DNA of 64,000 bases from Afifella sp. IM 167. Its GTDB lineage: Bacteria > Pseudomonadota > Alphaproteobacteria > Rhizobiales > Afifellaceae. Position 1 is the first letter of the stretch, and every line of letters starts with the position of its first letter. Under the pieces are notes generated by a model that was not told where the DNA came from, did not search any database, and worked only from the letters and a program-made list of their open reading frames with translations. The position numbers and the translations under genes are program-made. The stretch is from the NCBI RefSeq assembly GCF_020144925.1, contig NZ_NSLC01000006.1:295181-359180 (forward strand), in the 5' to 3' direction. Positions 1 through 8,384 of this stretch are shown piece by piece.

Positions 1-39
1 TGGCGGCAAATTCAACGCTCGAATGGCGGAAGAGCTTTC

Positions 40-753
40 ATGGATATCTGGCGATCAATCAGGAACGCGATCCCGTCGGTCAATTCGGCCGGCTATCCGT
101 TCATCGGCGGCGCGCTTGCAATCGCGATTGTGGGCGGCCTGCTCTGGGGGGTGATCTTTTGGGTCTTCCTCGGTCTGACAATCTGGATGGTGATTTTCTT
201 CAGGGATCCCGAGCGCATCCCACCCGATGGCGACGATCTGGTGCTCGCTCCGGCCGACGGCCTGGTTCAGCCGATCGTGGAAGCCGTGCCTCCGGCGGAG
301 CTGGAGCTCGGAACGCTGCCCTTGAAGCGCATCTCCATCTTCCTTACGATTTTCGACTGTCACGTGAACCGGTCGCCGGTGGCAGGCCGCATCGCACGCA
401 TCGCCTACAAGCCGGGCAAGTTCGTCAATGCCGATCTCGACAAGGCCAGCGAAGACAATGAGCGCAACGGGCTCCTCCTCGATACCGGGAAGCATCAGGT
501 CGGCGTCGTGCAGATCGCGGGCCTCATCGCCCGTCGCATCGTTTGCACGGCGAAAGAGGGCGAGCAGCTCAGGGCAGGTGAGCGATTCGGAATGATCCGC
601 TTCGGTTCCCGGCTGGACGTCTATCTGCCGGTCGGCACGGAGGTCCTGATCAAGCCGGGCCAGAGGGCGATCGCCGGCGAGACGGCGTTGGCTCGCATGA
701 GCGCGGTGGGGGCGGTGAGGACACCGGTAGCTCCGCTCGCTCCGACCGAATGA
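40..753 (+). CDS. psd: phosphatidylserine decarboxylase (short, archaetidylserine-type family)
   Basis: Decarboxylates phosphatidylserine to phosphatidylethanolamine at the cytoplasmic membrane. The 237-residue protein has the length usual for the short alphaproteobacterial family. Hydrophobic segments cover about residues 17-53. They are followed by the FFRDPER block (53-59), FDCHVNR with His108, and RFGSRLD, whose Gly189-Ser190 is the self-cleavage site that generates the pyruvoyl cofactor. The ATG at 40 has a GGAAGAG ribosome-binding site 5 nt upstream. The frame stays open to the window edge, but the N-terminus from this Met already matches the family. The stop overlaps the next start (ATGA), coupling psd to pssA, whose product is the substrate of Psd. 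Confidence 0.95.
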   Translation: MDIWRSIRNAIPSVNSAGYPFIGGALAIAIVGGLLWGVIFWVFLGLTIWMVIFFRDPERIPPDGDDLVLAPADGLVQPIVEAVPPAELELGTLPLKRISIFLTIFDCHVNRSPVAGRIARIAYKPGKFVNADLDKASEDNERNGLLLDTGKHQVGVVQIAGLIARRIVCTAKEGEQLRAGERFGMIRFGSRLDVYLPVGTEVLIKPGQRAIAGETALARMSAVGAVRTPVAPLAPTE

Positions 754-1583
754 AGGTTTTCCAGTCTGTCGACCCCGGCCGGCGGCGACGCCGGCGGGGC
801 CGGCGCCTGAGGGCGCGGCCTGTCCCGTTCCGCGTCATGCTTCCCAATCTGGTGACGCTCCTGGCGCTCTGCGCCGGGCTCACGGCGATCCGGATGGGCG
901 TTGAAGGAAGGTTCGAGCTGGCCGTGGGGGCGATCGTCTTCGCGGCCATTCTCGACGGCATAGACGGGCGCGTCGCCCGGCTCCTGAAATCCCAGTCCGA
1001 TTTCGGCTCGCAGCTCGATTCGCTCGCCGACTTCGTCAATTTCGGCGTCGCGCCGGGCATGGTTCTCTATTTCTGGCGGCTCGAGGAACTCGGTTCCTTC
1101 GGCTGGATCGTGGCGCTCGTCTTCGCCATCTGCGGGGCGCTGAGGCTCGCCCGCTTCAACGCGGCGCTCTCCGGCGAGCCTCCGCCCGCCTGGCAGGGGG
1201 ATTTCTTCGTCGGCGTGCCGGCCCCCGCCGGGGCGCTCACCGTGCTCCTGCCCCTGTCGCTGTGGCAGATCGGCCTACCGGTACCGCCCGAGGCGGCCAT
1301 TCTCGTCGCCTTCTTTACCGTGGCGATCGGGCTCTTGATGGTGAGCCGCCTGCCGACCTATTCCGGCAAGCGCATCGGGGCCGCGATCCCCCGCGAGGCG
1401 GTGCTGCCGGTGCTGGTCATCTGCGTCGGGCTGATCGCCCTCATTGTCAGCTACACATTCTGGGTCCTGAGCGTCGGTGCGCTCGCCTATCTCGCCCATC
1501 TTCCCTGGGCGCTGCGCAAGCACGAGATGCGCCGCGAGGCGCATGCCAGGGAGCGCGCTGAAGAAGGCGAGACGGAGAAGTAG
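750..1583 (+). CDS. pssA: CDP-diacylglycerol--serine O-phosphatidyltransferase
   Basis: Makes phosphatidylserine from CDP-diacylglycerol and serine in the inner membrane, one step before Psd. The CDP-alcohol phosphatidyltransferase signature D-G-x2-A-R-x8-G-x3-D-x3-D is complete: D72, G73, A76, R77, G86, D90 and D94. About seven hydrophobic helices follow, and the length (277) is normal for PssA type II. The N-terminus has an arginine-rich stretch (residues 11-22) ahead of the first helix, which fits a cytosolic positive patch. The start overlaps the psd stop by four bases. The C-terminal 30 residues are charged (Glu/Arg/Lys). No terminator was seen before the converging RND gene 6 nt downstream. 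Confidence 0.95.
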   Translation: MKVFQSVDPGRRRRRRGRRLRARPVPFRVMLPNLVTLLALCAGLTAIRMGVEGRFELAVGAIVFAAILDGIDGRVARLLKSQSDFGSQLDSLADFVNFGVAPGMVLYFWRLEELGSFGWIVALVFAICGALRLARFNAALSGEPPPAWQGDFFVGVPAPAGALTVLLPLSLWQIGLPVPPEAAILVAFFTVAIGLLMVSRLPTYSGKRIGAAIPREAVLPVLVICVGLIALIVSYTFWVLSVGALAYLAHLPWALRKHEMRREAHARERAEEGETEK

Positions 1584-1589
1584 GGCCTT

Positions 1590-4500
1590 TTATTCGGCCG
1601 CGTCCGGCAGCGGCATCGGCCCTTGCGGGCCACGGCGCTCTCGCTCTCGCCCGCCGCTCTCTCTTTCGCCGCGCTCTTTCACCGAATCCGCATTGGGCGC
1701 TGCCGGCAGCGGCAGCTCCGGTTCCTCTTCCGTCTCGGGGCTCTCTTGCGCTGGCCGGCGGCGTGAAAACAGCGCCTTGAGGTTTTCCGGCAGCGACAGG
1801 AGCACGGGCACCAGCACGAGCGTCAGCAGCGTGGAAAATGCCAGGCCCGAGATCACCGCGGTCGAGAGCTGCACCCACCAGATGGCATTGATCGAGCCGA
1901 TGGTGACGACGCGGTTGAAGAAGTCGAAATTGACCTGCGTCGCCATCGGGACGAGGCCGGCGATGGTGGTGATGGTGGTGAGCAGGATCGGCCTCAGCCG
2001 CTGGGCGGCGGTTTTCAGTACGGCCTCCTGCGCGTCCAGCCCGTCGTCGCGCATGCGGTTGTAGGTGTCGATCAGGACGATGGCGTTGTTGACGACGATG
2101 CCGGCGAGCGCGACGACGCCCGTTCCCGTCATGATGATGGAGAACTTCTGGCCGGTGACGATCATGCCGATCAGCGCGCCGGCGGCGGCGAGCACGATGG
2201 TGAGCAGCGTCACGCCGGTCTGCCAGAAGGAGTTGAACTGCGTGATCAGGATCAGCGCCATGATGAACAGCGAGGCCCCGAAAGCCTTGCCGAGAAAGGC
2301 CTCCGCCTCGGCCTGATCCTCGTCGGCGCCGCGGAAGCGGAAATGCGTGTCCTGCGGCCACTCCCGGCTATCGAGCCAAGCCTGCACCTCGCCGACCTTC
2401 TCGTCGACTGTCGTGCCCCCGCTCTTGTCGACGCCGGCCTTCACGCTCATCGCGTAAAGTCCATCCTTGCGGGTGATCGAGGAGACCTTCGGCTTTGCCT
2501 CGCGCGTCACGAAGTTGGCGATTGGCACCTGGCCGTTCGCGGTGCGCAGCCGCAATTCGTCGAGCCGGGCGAGCGAGCGCTGATCGGCCGGCAGGCGGGC
2601 GCGGATATCGACCTCGTCGTCGGAATCGTCGGGACGGTAGGTGCCGATGAGCACGCCGTTGGTGACGAGCTGGATCATCGAGCCGACCGAGGCGATGGCG
2701 GCGTTGAAGCGGCCGGCCTCCTCGCGGTTGATCGTCAGCTCCCATTCGATGCCGGGCAGGGGGGTGGAATCCTCGATGTCGAGGAGCCCCGGCATGGCGT
2801 CGAAGCCCTTGCGGACCTGGCGCGTGGTCGCCAGCAGCTGGTCGTAGTTCGGGGAGGTGAGCTCCAGATTGATGTCCTTGCCCGTCGGCGGCCCGCCCTC
2901 GATCAGACGCGGCTCCACCCGGATGCCGGGAATGTCGGCCGTGCGCCGGCGCAGTTCCGCCTCGATCTCGCGCCAGGGCCGCCGCTCCGAAAAGTCGAGA
3001 AGCTCCAGGTTGATCTCGCCGATGAGATCCGCCGGCTTGTCCTGCGTGCCGCCGAGAACCTGGCCGGTTGCCCCGCCGCCGTTGGGATAGGCGTTGGTGA
3101 CGACGTTTTCCACGCCCGGTATCTCCAGCACCTGTCCTTCCACCTGCTCCACCAGGGCGAGCGCCTCCCGGGCCGAAAGGTTGCCGCGGGCGGAAATGAG
3201 GACGGTGGTGATGTCCGGCTCCTCGTCGACGAAGAACTGAACGCCGCTGTTGCGCTCCGAAAAGCCGAGGAAGATGGAGACGATGAGCACGCCGAGGACG
3301 GCGATGACGGCGATATTGCCGACGAGCGAGCTCGTCAGGCCGGAAAGGAAACGGATATAGGCGCCGGTGAAGCCCGGCACCTTCTGGATGTCGAAATCGG
3401 ACTCATGGGCGAGATGCATCGCCGTCGACGGATGGCTGTGCTCGCGCCTGTAGCTGACGAGGCGCCGGGCGAGCCAGAGCGAGACGGTGAAGACGAGCCC
3501 GGCGAGGACGAGGCCCGCGCCGAAGGCGGCCGCCGTCGCCATCCATCCCGGCATCGCCATCATCAAGCCGGCGAGCGGTGGGGAGAGCGACATCGTCGTC
3601 GAGACCAGCACGAAGACGGCGGCCGCAGCAGCGATGAGCATGGCGGCATGCTCGGAGGCCCAGGCCGCGATGACGGCCGTGAGCCCTCCCAGCACCGGCA
3701 GGAAGATCATCGCCGTCAGGAAGGAGCCGGCCAGTACCACGATGACGGTGATCGGCAGGTAGCCCATGAACTCGCCGGTCACGCCGGGCCACAGGAGCAT
3801 CGGCAGGAAGGCGGCGAGCGTCGTCGCGGTGGAAGATGCGATCGGCCAGAACATCAGCCGCGCGGCCCGGATATAGGCCTCGTGCTTTTCCATCCCCTCT
3901 TCGATCTTCCGGTCAGCGTACTCCACGATGATGATGGCGCCGTCGACCACCATGCCGACCGTGAGAACCAGCCCGAACATGACCATCATGTTCACCGTCA
4001 TGCCGGCGAGGCCCATGATCAGGAAGCCGAGCATGAAGGAGGTCGGGATGGCGAGACCGACGAGCAGCGCCGAGCGCAGGCCAAGCGTCGCCAGCACCAC
4101 CACCATGACGAGAAGGATCGCCGTCAGGATCGAGGATTGCAGCGAGCCGAGCACGTCGCGGATGAAGCTCGACTGGTCGAGCAGATAATGGATCTCGACG
4201 TTCTTCGGCCAGTCGCGCGTCGCCGCGGCCACCGTGGCGCGCACCGCCTCGTTGCTGTCGATGACGTTGGTGCCGAGGCGCTTGACCACGTCGAGCGCGA
4301 TCGCCGGCTGGCCGTTGACGCGCGTGTAGTTGGTCGGGTCCTTGAAGGTGCGCTTGATCTCGGCGACGTCGCCGAGCGTGACGACGCCCTCGTCGTTCTG
4401 CTTGATCGGCAGGGAATAGACGTCGCTGGCGGTCTCCAGCAGGCCGGGGACCTTGACGTTGAAGCGCCCGCTGCCGTTGTCGAGGAAGCCGGCGGGAATG

Positions 4501-5135
4501 AGCTGGTTGTTGGAATTCAGCGCATTGAACAGCTCGTCCTGCGTGATGTTGTAGGATTCGAGCCTGGACATGTCGATGACGACTTCCAGCACTTCCTCGC
4601 GGTTGCCGCGCAGGTTCGCCTCCAGCACCGTCGGCACGGCCTCGATTTCGTCCTGCAGGTCCTTGGCGAGCTTGTAGAGGGTGCGCTCCGGCACGTCCCC
4701 GGCGATCGCCACCGTGATCGTCGGCACGAGGGAGAAGTTGGTCTCCACGATCACCGGCTCGTCCGCGTCGTCCGGCATTTCGGCCTGCGCTTGGTCGACC
4801 TTGTCGCGGATGTCGTTGAGCGCCTCGTCCTTGTTGAAGTCGATGTTGAATTCGACGATCACACCGGCATGGCCTTCGGAGGCGATGGCGGTGATCTCCT
4901 TCAGCCCGTCGAGACCGCGAAGGTTCTTCTCCAGAGGCCGCACAAGCAGGCGCTCGGCATCCTCCGGCGCCACACCCTGCTGGGTGACGGAGACGTAGAA
5001 GATCGGGATGTCGATGTCGGGATTGGCCTCTTTCGGCACCGACTGATAGGAGATGACGCCCGCCACCAGCGCGACGATCATCACCGTCAGCACGGACCTC
5101 GGATGGCGCAGAATGGCTTCCAGAGCGTGGATCAC
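1590..5135 (-). CDS. RND efflux permease with extra hydrophobic insertion
   Basis: Inner-membrane pump of the resistance-nodulation-division family, the last gene of the padR-HlyD-RND operon. The GTG start at 5135 overlaps the upstream stop (GTGA); an upstream in-frame extension falls inside the HlyD gene. At 1181 residues it is longer than the usual 1030-1050. The excess is a hydrophobic insertion at about residues 480-565 that looks like two or three added helices, plus a highly charged Glu/Arg tail of about 60 residues. The TM4 motif near residue 398 reads VVDGAI, where AcrB has the Asp pair, and the TM10 position of the AcrB lysine is Asn (VVNNAIV). Energy coupling may therefore differ. 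Substrate is unknown. Confidence 0.9.
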   Translation of the reverse strand: MIHALEAILRHPRSVLTVMIVALVAGVISYQSVPKEANPDIDIPIFYVSVTQQGVAPEDAERLLVRPLEKNLRGLDGLKEITAIASEGHAGVIVEFNIDFNKDEALNDIRDKVDQAQAEMPDDADEPVIVETNFSLVPTITVAIAGDVPERTLYKLAKDLQDEIEAVPTVLEANLRGNREEVLEVVIDMSRLESYNITQDELFNALNSNNQLIPAGFLDNGSGRFNVKVPGLLETASDVYSLPIKQNDEGVVTLGDVAEIKRTFKDPTNYTRVNGQPAIALDVVKRLGTNVIDSNEAVRATVAAATRDWPKNVEIHYLLDQSSFIRDVLGSLQSSILTAILLVMVVVLATLGLRSALLVGLAIPTSFMLGFLIMGLAGMTVNMMVMFGLVLTVGMVVDGAIIIVEYADRKIEEGMEKHEAYIRAARLMFWPIASSTATTLAAFLPMLLWPGVTGEFMGYLPITVIVVLAGSFLTAMIFLPVLGGLTAVIAAWASEHAAMLIAAAAAVFVLVSTTMSLSPPLAGLMMAMPGWMATAAAFGAGLVLAGLVFTVSLWLARRLVSYRREHSHPSTAMHLAHESDFDIQKVPGFTGAYIRFLSGLTSSLVGNIAVIAVLGVLIVSIFLGFSERNSGVQFFVDEEPDITTVLISARGNLSAREALALVEQVEGQVLEIPGVENVVTNAYPNGGGATGQVLGGTQDKPADLIGEINLELLDFSERRPWREIEAELRRRTADIPGIRVEPRLIEGGPPTGKDINLELTSPNYDQLLATTRQVRKGFDAMPGLLDIEDSTPLPGIEWELTINREEAGRFNAAIASVGSMIQLVTNGVLIGTYRPDDSDDEVDIRARLPADQRSLARLDELRLRTANGQVPIANFVTREAKPKVSSITRKDGLYAMSVKAGVDKSGGTTVDEKVGEVQAWLDSREWPQDTHFRFRGADEDQAEAEAFLGKAFGASLFIMALILITQFNSFWQTGVTLLTIVLAAAGALIGMIVTGQKFSIIMTGTGVVALAGIVVNNAIVLIDTYNRMRDDGLDAQEAVLKTAAQRLRPILLTTITTIAGLVPMATQVNFDFFNRVVTIGSINAIWWVQLSTAVISGLAFSTLLTLVLVPVLLSLPENLKALFSRRRPAQESPETEEEPELPLPAAPNADSVKERGERESGGRERERRGPQGPMPLPDAAE

Positions 5136-6250
5136 GGGCGGATCTCGGCAGTCTGGCGGGGACGCATCGGTGCGCCCTGCGCCGCCATGGCGTCGACCTT
5201 TCCACCCTCGGTGACGAATTCCTGGCCGACGGTGATGATGTCGACCTCGTCGGCAAGGCCGCTCACCCACAGTCCGTTCGGCGCGTCGCCGACGATCTCG
5301 ACCGGGCGGAAATGCACGATTCCGTCCTCGACGGTGCGCACGCCGACCTCGCCCTCGTCGCTTAGCGTGAGATACGAGGAGGAAACGAGCTGCGCCTTCT
5401 TTCCCCCGAGCGGGATCTGCGCCACGGCGGTCAGACCGTCACGGATCGTGCCCTGCGGGTTCGGCACCGAGATCTCCACGCGGAAGGTGCGCGTCTGCGC
5501 ATCCGCCGAGGTGGCGATGTAGGTGACGGTGCCTTCCGCGCTTTCGCCGGTGATCAGCGTCACGTTTGCCTTCTGGCCCTTGTGGACGGCGGCGATCTCC
5601 TGCTCGGACACCTGGCCGATCATCTTCATCGGATCGGCGTCGATGATGGTCGCGCAGGTACCGCCGAGCGCCACCACGTCGCCGACATTGGCGATCGGGT
5701 CCTGCAGGGTGCCGCCGATCGGCGCCCGCACCTCCGTGCGCTTCAGTTCGAGCTCCGCTTCGGCCACGGAGGCCTCGGCGGCGTTGACCGCCGCCTGCAT
5801 GGCCGGGATCTGGTTCTTCGCCGCATAACCCTTGCTGGCCAGCGCCTCCTGCGCCGCGATGTCGACCTTCGCCTGCGCCAGCTTCGCCTTCGCCTGGGCG
5901 AGCTGCGCCTCGCGGGCGCCTCGCTCGATGACGCACAGAAGCGCGTCGGGTTCGACCTCCTGGCCCTTGTGCACGGGCCGCTTTTCCACGATGCCCCCCG
6001 TCTGGGCCTTCACCTCGACGAGGTTTTCCGCCTCGGTGCGGCCGCGGATCGCCAGGCTGGCGACGCGCATCACCGCCTCATGCGGCTCCACCTGCACTTT
6101 CGGAGGCGCCTCGTCGGCGCGCTCGGCCTCGGCGATCGGCTGGGGCGCCGTCTCCGGCTCGCCGCCGATGATGATCCTGCCGGTCAGCATGTAGTAGGAG
6201 ACGCCGGCGGCCAGCGCCGTGGCGAGGATGTAGGAAAAGCGGATGCGCAT
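5132..6250 (-). CDS. HlyD/AcrA-family periplasmic adaptor subunit
   Basis: Membrane-fusion protein that links the inner-membrane RND pump to an outer-membrane channel. One N-terminal hydrophobic segment (about residues 7-24) anchors or exports it. It has a biotinyl-lipoyl half-domain around HKGQEVEPDALL, then an Ala/Lys/Gln-rich alpha-hairpin (about 113-170, AKAKLAQAKVDIAAQEALA) and the second lipoyl half (RAPIGGTLQD), followed by a beta-barrel. No TolC-like gene lies nearby, so it probably uses a channel encoded elsewhere. It sits 3 nt after padR and overlaps the RND start by 4 nt, so all three genes should be on one transcript. Confidence 0.92.
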   Translation of the reverse strand: MRIRFSYILATALAAGVSYYMLTGRIIIGGEPETAPQPIAEAERADEAPPKVQVEPHEAVMRVASLAIRGRTEAENLVEVKAQTGGIVEKRPVHKGQEVEPDALLCVIERGAREAQLAQAKAKLAQAKVDIAAQEALASKGYAAKNQIPAMQAAVNAAEASVAEAELELKRTEVRAPIGGTLQDPIANVGDVVALGGTCATIIDADPMKMIGQVSEQEIAAVHKGQKANVTLITGESAEGTVTYIATSADAQTRTFRVEISVPNPQGTIRDGLTAVAQIPLGGKKAQLVSSSYLTLSDEGEVGVRTVEDGIVHFRPVEIVGDAPNGLWVSGLADEVDIITVGQEFVTEGGKVDAMAAQGAPMRPRQTAEIRP

Positions 6251-6253
6251 CGT

Positions 6254-6808
6254 CTACTCCGCAGCCGCGGGCAGCGGGCTGTCGTTCGCCGTTCCGGCGA
6301 TCGCCTCCAGCCGTTCGCGGTTGTCGTTGAGGTATTCGATCGATTGGCGGAAGCAGCACAGGCCGTAATCGATGGCCCAGTGGGCGCCGGGCGTCTGCTC
6401 CTCGGCGGCGAGCTGCGTCAGCTTCTCGATCTCCTGGGTAAGCTGGTTCACGCGGATGTCGATGGCGCGGCTCACGACGTGCCTGGGCAGCATCGGGGCA
6501 TACATGGTGACGAGGAGGAAGGCGGATCTGAAGATGTCCGGCTCCGGCTCTTCGAGGAGGTTCGCGGCAAAGCGGGCCCGGCCCGCCTCGGTGATGGAAT
6601 AGATTTTTCGGGCCGGCTTGCCGGGTTGGCTCTCCTCGCGGCAGGTGACGAATCCATCGCGTTCGAGCCGCGCCAGCGCGGGGTAGATCGAGCCGAAGCT
6701 CGCATCGACGAAATAGCTGTATTTGCCGTCCGTCGACATCTTCTTGATTTCGTACCCCGTCGCTTCCTCCTGGAAGAGGATGGCAAGGCATAAGGTCGTG
6801 ACGTTCAT
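6254..6808 (-). CDS. PadR-family transcriptional repressor
   Basis: Winged-helix regulator of 184 residues. The N-terminal PadR domain (residues 1-80) shows the family pattern: LCLAILFQEEATGYEI, the recognition-helix region SFGSIYPALARLERDGFV, and the wing ending in RKIYSITEAG. The C-terminal part (about 95-170) is helical, as in the subfamily-2 dimerisation domain. The ATG at 6808 starts exactly at the conserved N-terminus; longer in-frame starts would run through the operator. It is the first gene of a three-gene operon with the HlyD and RND genes. By family precedent it represses its own operon and releases DNA on binding a small hydrophobic or phenolic ligand; the ligand here is unknown. 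Confidence 0.92.
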   Translation of the reverse strand: MNVTTLCLAILFQEEATGYEIKKMSTDGKYSYFVDASFGSIYPALARLERDGFVTCREESQPGKPARKIYSITEAGRARFAANLLEEPEPDIFRSAFLLVTMYAPMLPRHVVSRAIDIRVNQLTQEIEKLTQLAAEEQTPGAHWAIDYGLCCFRQSIEYLNDNRERLEAIAGTANDSPLPAAAE

Positions 6809-6841
6809 GACGTACCCCGAGCGCGCCGGATCTGGCGGGCG

Positions 6842-6881
6842 AGTATATTCACAGGCGATATATGGCGGACCGCTATATATC
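6842..6881 (-). promoter_or_regulatory. PadR-type operator palindrome and candidate promoter
   Basis: A 25-bp near-perfect palindrome lies at 6857-6881: arms GATATATGGCGG and CCGCTATATATC around a single central base (6869), with one mismatch. Symmetric ATAT-rich sites of this kind are the known operator form of PadR regulators. On the minus strand a TATACT hexamer (6842-6847) could be the -10 box. It lies just downstream of the palindrome and 33 nt before the padR ATG, so the palindrome would cover the -35 region. Autoregulation is inferred. Confidence 0.75.
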
Positions 6882-6958
6882 AAGCCGATCGCCATCTTCA
6901 AGACGGCGCGGGGAAAATTGTCGGCCGGGGGCCGGGTAGGGATGCGTGGAGGAAACAG

Positions 6959-6989
6959 AAAAAAGCCGCCGGAGGGGACCACCGGCGGC
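6959..6989 (-). terminator. Rho-independent terminator, minus strand, with no obvious gene upstream
   Basis: GC-rich stem GCCGCCGG / CCGGCGGC (6965-6972 with 6982-6989), 9-nt loop, followed on the minus strand by a run of six T (6964-6959). It points left, yet no minus-strand coding gene is seen to its right before the plus-strand dctP. It may end a short non-coding RNA or insulate the padR promoter. Confidence 0.6.
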
Positions 6990-7120
6990 AAGGAACTGAG
7001 CAGAAGACGCAAGAAGGGGCGCCGGGCGCATGACCGACGCCGCCTTGATTTCGTCGTGCCCTGATTGCCAACGCAACGAGCAACGCGCAATACGCGACTG
7101 GCGATGCGCTGAAGGGGACG

Positions 7121-7142
7121 AAAACGCCTCTGCGGCGTTTTT
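7121..7142. terminator. symmetric terminator-like hairpin
   Basis: AAAACGCC (7121-7128) pairs with GGCGTTTT (7134-7141) around a 5-nt loop. The T-run reads T5 on the plus strand (7138-7142) and T4 on the minus strand, so it could act in both directions. It lies in the 505-bp gap between padR (minus) and dctP (plus). With the hairpin at 6965 it brackets about 130 bases that contain no convincing protein gene. Confidence 0.5.
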
Positions 7143-7313
7143 ACTCAGTTTGTCCAGAGTGCGGCGATAGCACGGCGCTGGCTGGGCAGCGCCTGCGGGG
7201 GCGCCTGCCGGCCGGAATTGGGTTGCGGTCGCTCCGAAGATGGGCTCCCCTGCCGTTCCCGCGAGCGCGGCCCGGCGACCAAGGCCCGGGAAGAAGATAT
7301 GGGAGGAAGAAAC

Positions 7314-8348
7314 ATGCTGCGAGCACTGGTGCTCGGCGCGGCCCTCGCCGCCTGTATGTCCGCTGCCGCTTCGGCGCAGGACGTGACCCTGAAGATCCAC
7401 CAGTTCCTGCCGGCGCAGGCGGAGGTCCCGGCGAACTTCATCAAGCCCTGGGCCGACAAGGTGACGAAGGAATCGGGCGGGCGGATCAAGTTCGAACTCT
7501 ATCCGTCCATGCAGCTCGGCGGCAAGCCGCCGGCGCTGATCGACCAGGCGCGCGACGGCGTCGTGGACATCGTCTGGACGCTTCCGGGCTACACGCCCGG
7601 CCGTTTCCCGAAGACCGAGGCCTTCGAGCTTCCTTTCCTGCCCGCGAATGGCGAGGCGACCTCCAAGGCCTTCGCCGAGTTTTACGACAAGCACCTCCAG
7701 GACGAGTACAAGGACTTCAAGATCATCGCCGTGCATGTGCACAGCCCCGGCCTCCTCCACGTCAAGGGAGACGGCGTGCGCAAGCTGGAGGACATGCAGG
7801 GCAAGAAGATGCGCGGGCCGACGCGGATCGTGAACAAGCTGCTGGAGGCGCTGGGTGCCGTGCCGGTCGGCATGCCGGTCCCGGCGGTGCCGGAGGCCCT
7901 GTCGAAGGGCGTCATCGACGGCACGGTCATCCCCTGGGAGGTGACGACGCCGCTGAAGGTCGCCGAGCTCGTCGACACGCACACCACCTTCTCCGGCGAT
8001 CGCGGCCTCTACACCTCCGCCTTTGTCTTCGCCATGAACAAGGCGAAGTACGATTCGCTGCCCGATAACCTGAAGAAGGTGATCGACGACAATTCCGGCA
8101 TCGAGACCTCCGCCTGGGCGGGCCGCGTCATGGATGAGGGCGACATTCCGGGCGAGAAGGCTGCCGAGGCGCAGGGCAACGAGATCATCGTTCTGGACGA
8201 GGCCGAGACCGCCCGCTGGAAGGAGAAGGCCGCGGGGGTCGAGAAGGCCTGGATCGCCGAGATGAAGGAAAAGGGCGTCGACGGCGCAGCCCTTGCCGAG
8301 GATGCCAAGGCGCTCGTCGCCAAATATGCCGGCGACAGCAAGAACTAG
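7314..8348 (+). CDS. TRAP transporter substrate-binding protein (DctP family), orphan
   Basis: Periplasmic binding protein that would deliver an organic acid or similar anion to a TRAP membrane complex. Residues 1-22 are a signal peptide (hydrophobic core LVLGAALAAC, cleavage probably after ASA). The mature part has the DctP fold markers: an N-terminal TLKIHQF strand, GGKPPALIDQARDGVVDIVW, and MRGPTRIVNKLLEALGAVPVGMP with the arginine that in this family binds a carboxylate. The ATG at 7314 has GGAGG 7 nt upstream; the earlier in-frame ATG at 7299 would contain that site in its own coding region. No dctQ or dctM gene adjoins, so membrane partners must be elsewhere. The ligand cannot be told from sequence. 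Confidence 0.92.
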   Translation: MLRALVLGAALAACMSAAASAQDVTLKIHQFLPAQAEVPANFIKPWADKVTKESGGRIKFELYPSMQLGGKPPALIDQARDGVVDIVWTLPGYTPGRFPKTEAFELPFLPANGEATSKAFAEFYDKHLQDEYKDFKIIAVHVHSPGLLHVKGDGVRKLEDMQGKKMRGPTRIVNKLLEALGAVPVGMPVPAVPEALSKGVIDGTVIPWEVTTPLKVAELVDTHTTFSGDRGLYTSAFVFAMNKAKYDSLPDNLKKVIDDNSGIETSAWAGRVMDEGDIPGEKAAEAQGNEIIVLDEAETARWKEKAAGVEKAWIAEMKEKGVDGAALAEDAKALVAKYAGDSKN

Positions 8349-8359
8349 CACGGCGGTCG

Positions 8360-8384
8360 GGCCGGGAGCTCTCCCCCGGCCTTT
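8360..8384 (+). terminator. terminator after dctP
   Basis: GGCCGGG (8360-8366) pairs with CCCGGCC (8375-8381), followed by TTT. It begins 12 nt after the dctP stop. The T-tract is short, so efficiency is uncertain. Confidence 0.5.

Noticed and set aside
5136..5270. 45-codon N-terminal extension of the first RND permease
   Set aside because: It is Arg/His/Gly-rich and lies inside the HlyD gene. The GTG at 5135 begins the normal RND N-terminus.
2343..5522. Plus-strand open frame of over 1000 codons opposite the first RND permease
   Set aside because: It is the antisense shadow of a high-GC coding gene. Its translation is Arg/Asp/His/Gly-rich with no domains, and it crosses the HlyD-RND junction.
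6809..7090. Upstream extension of PadR
   Set aside because: It would translate the palindromic operator and an unrelated Arg/Pro-rich stretch. The PadR domain begins at the ATG at 6808.
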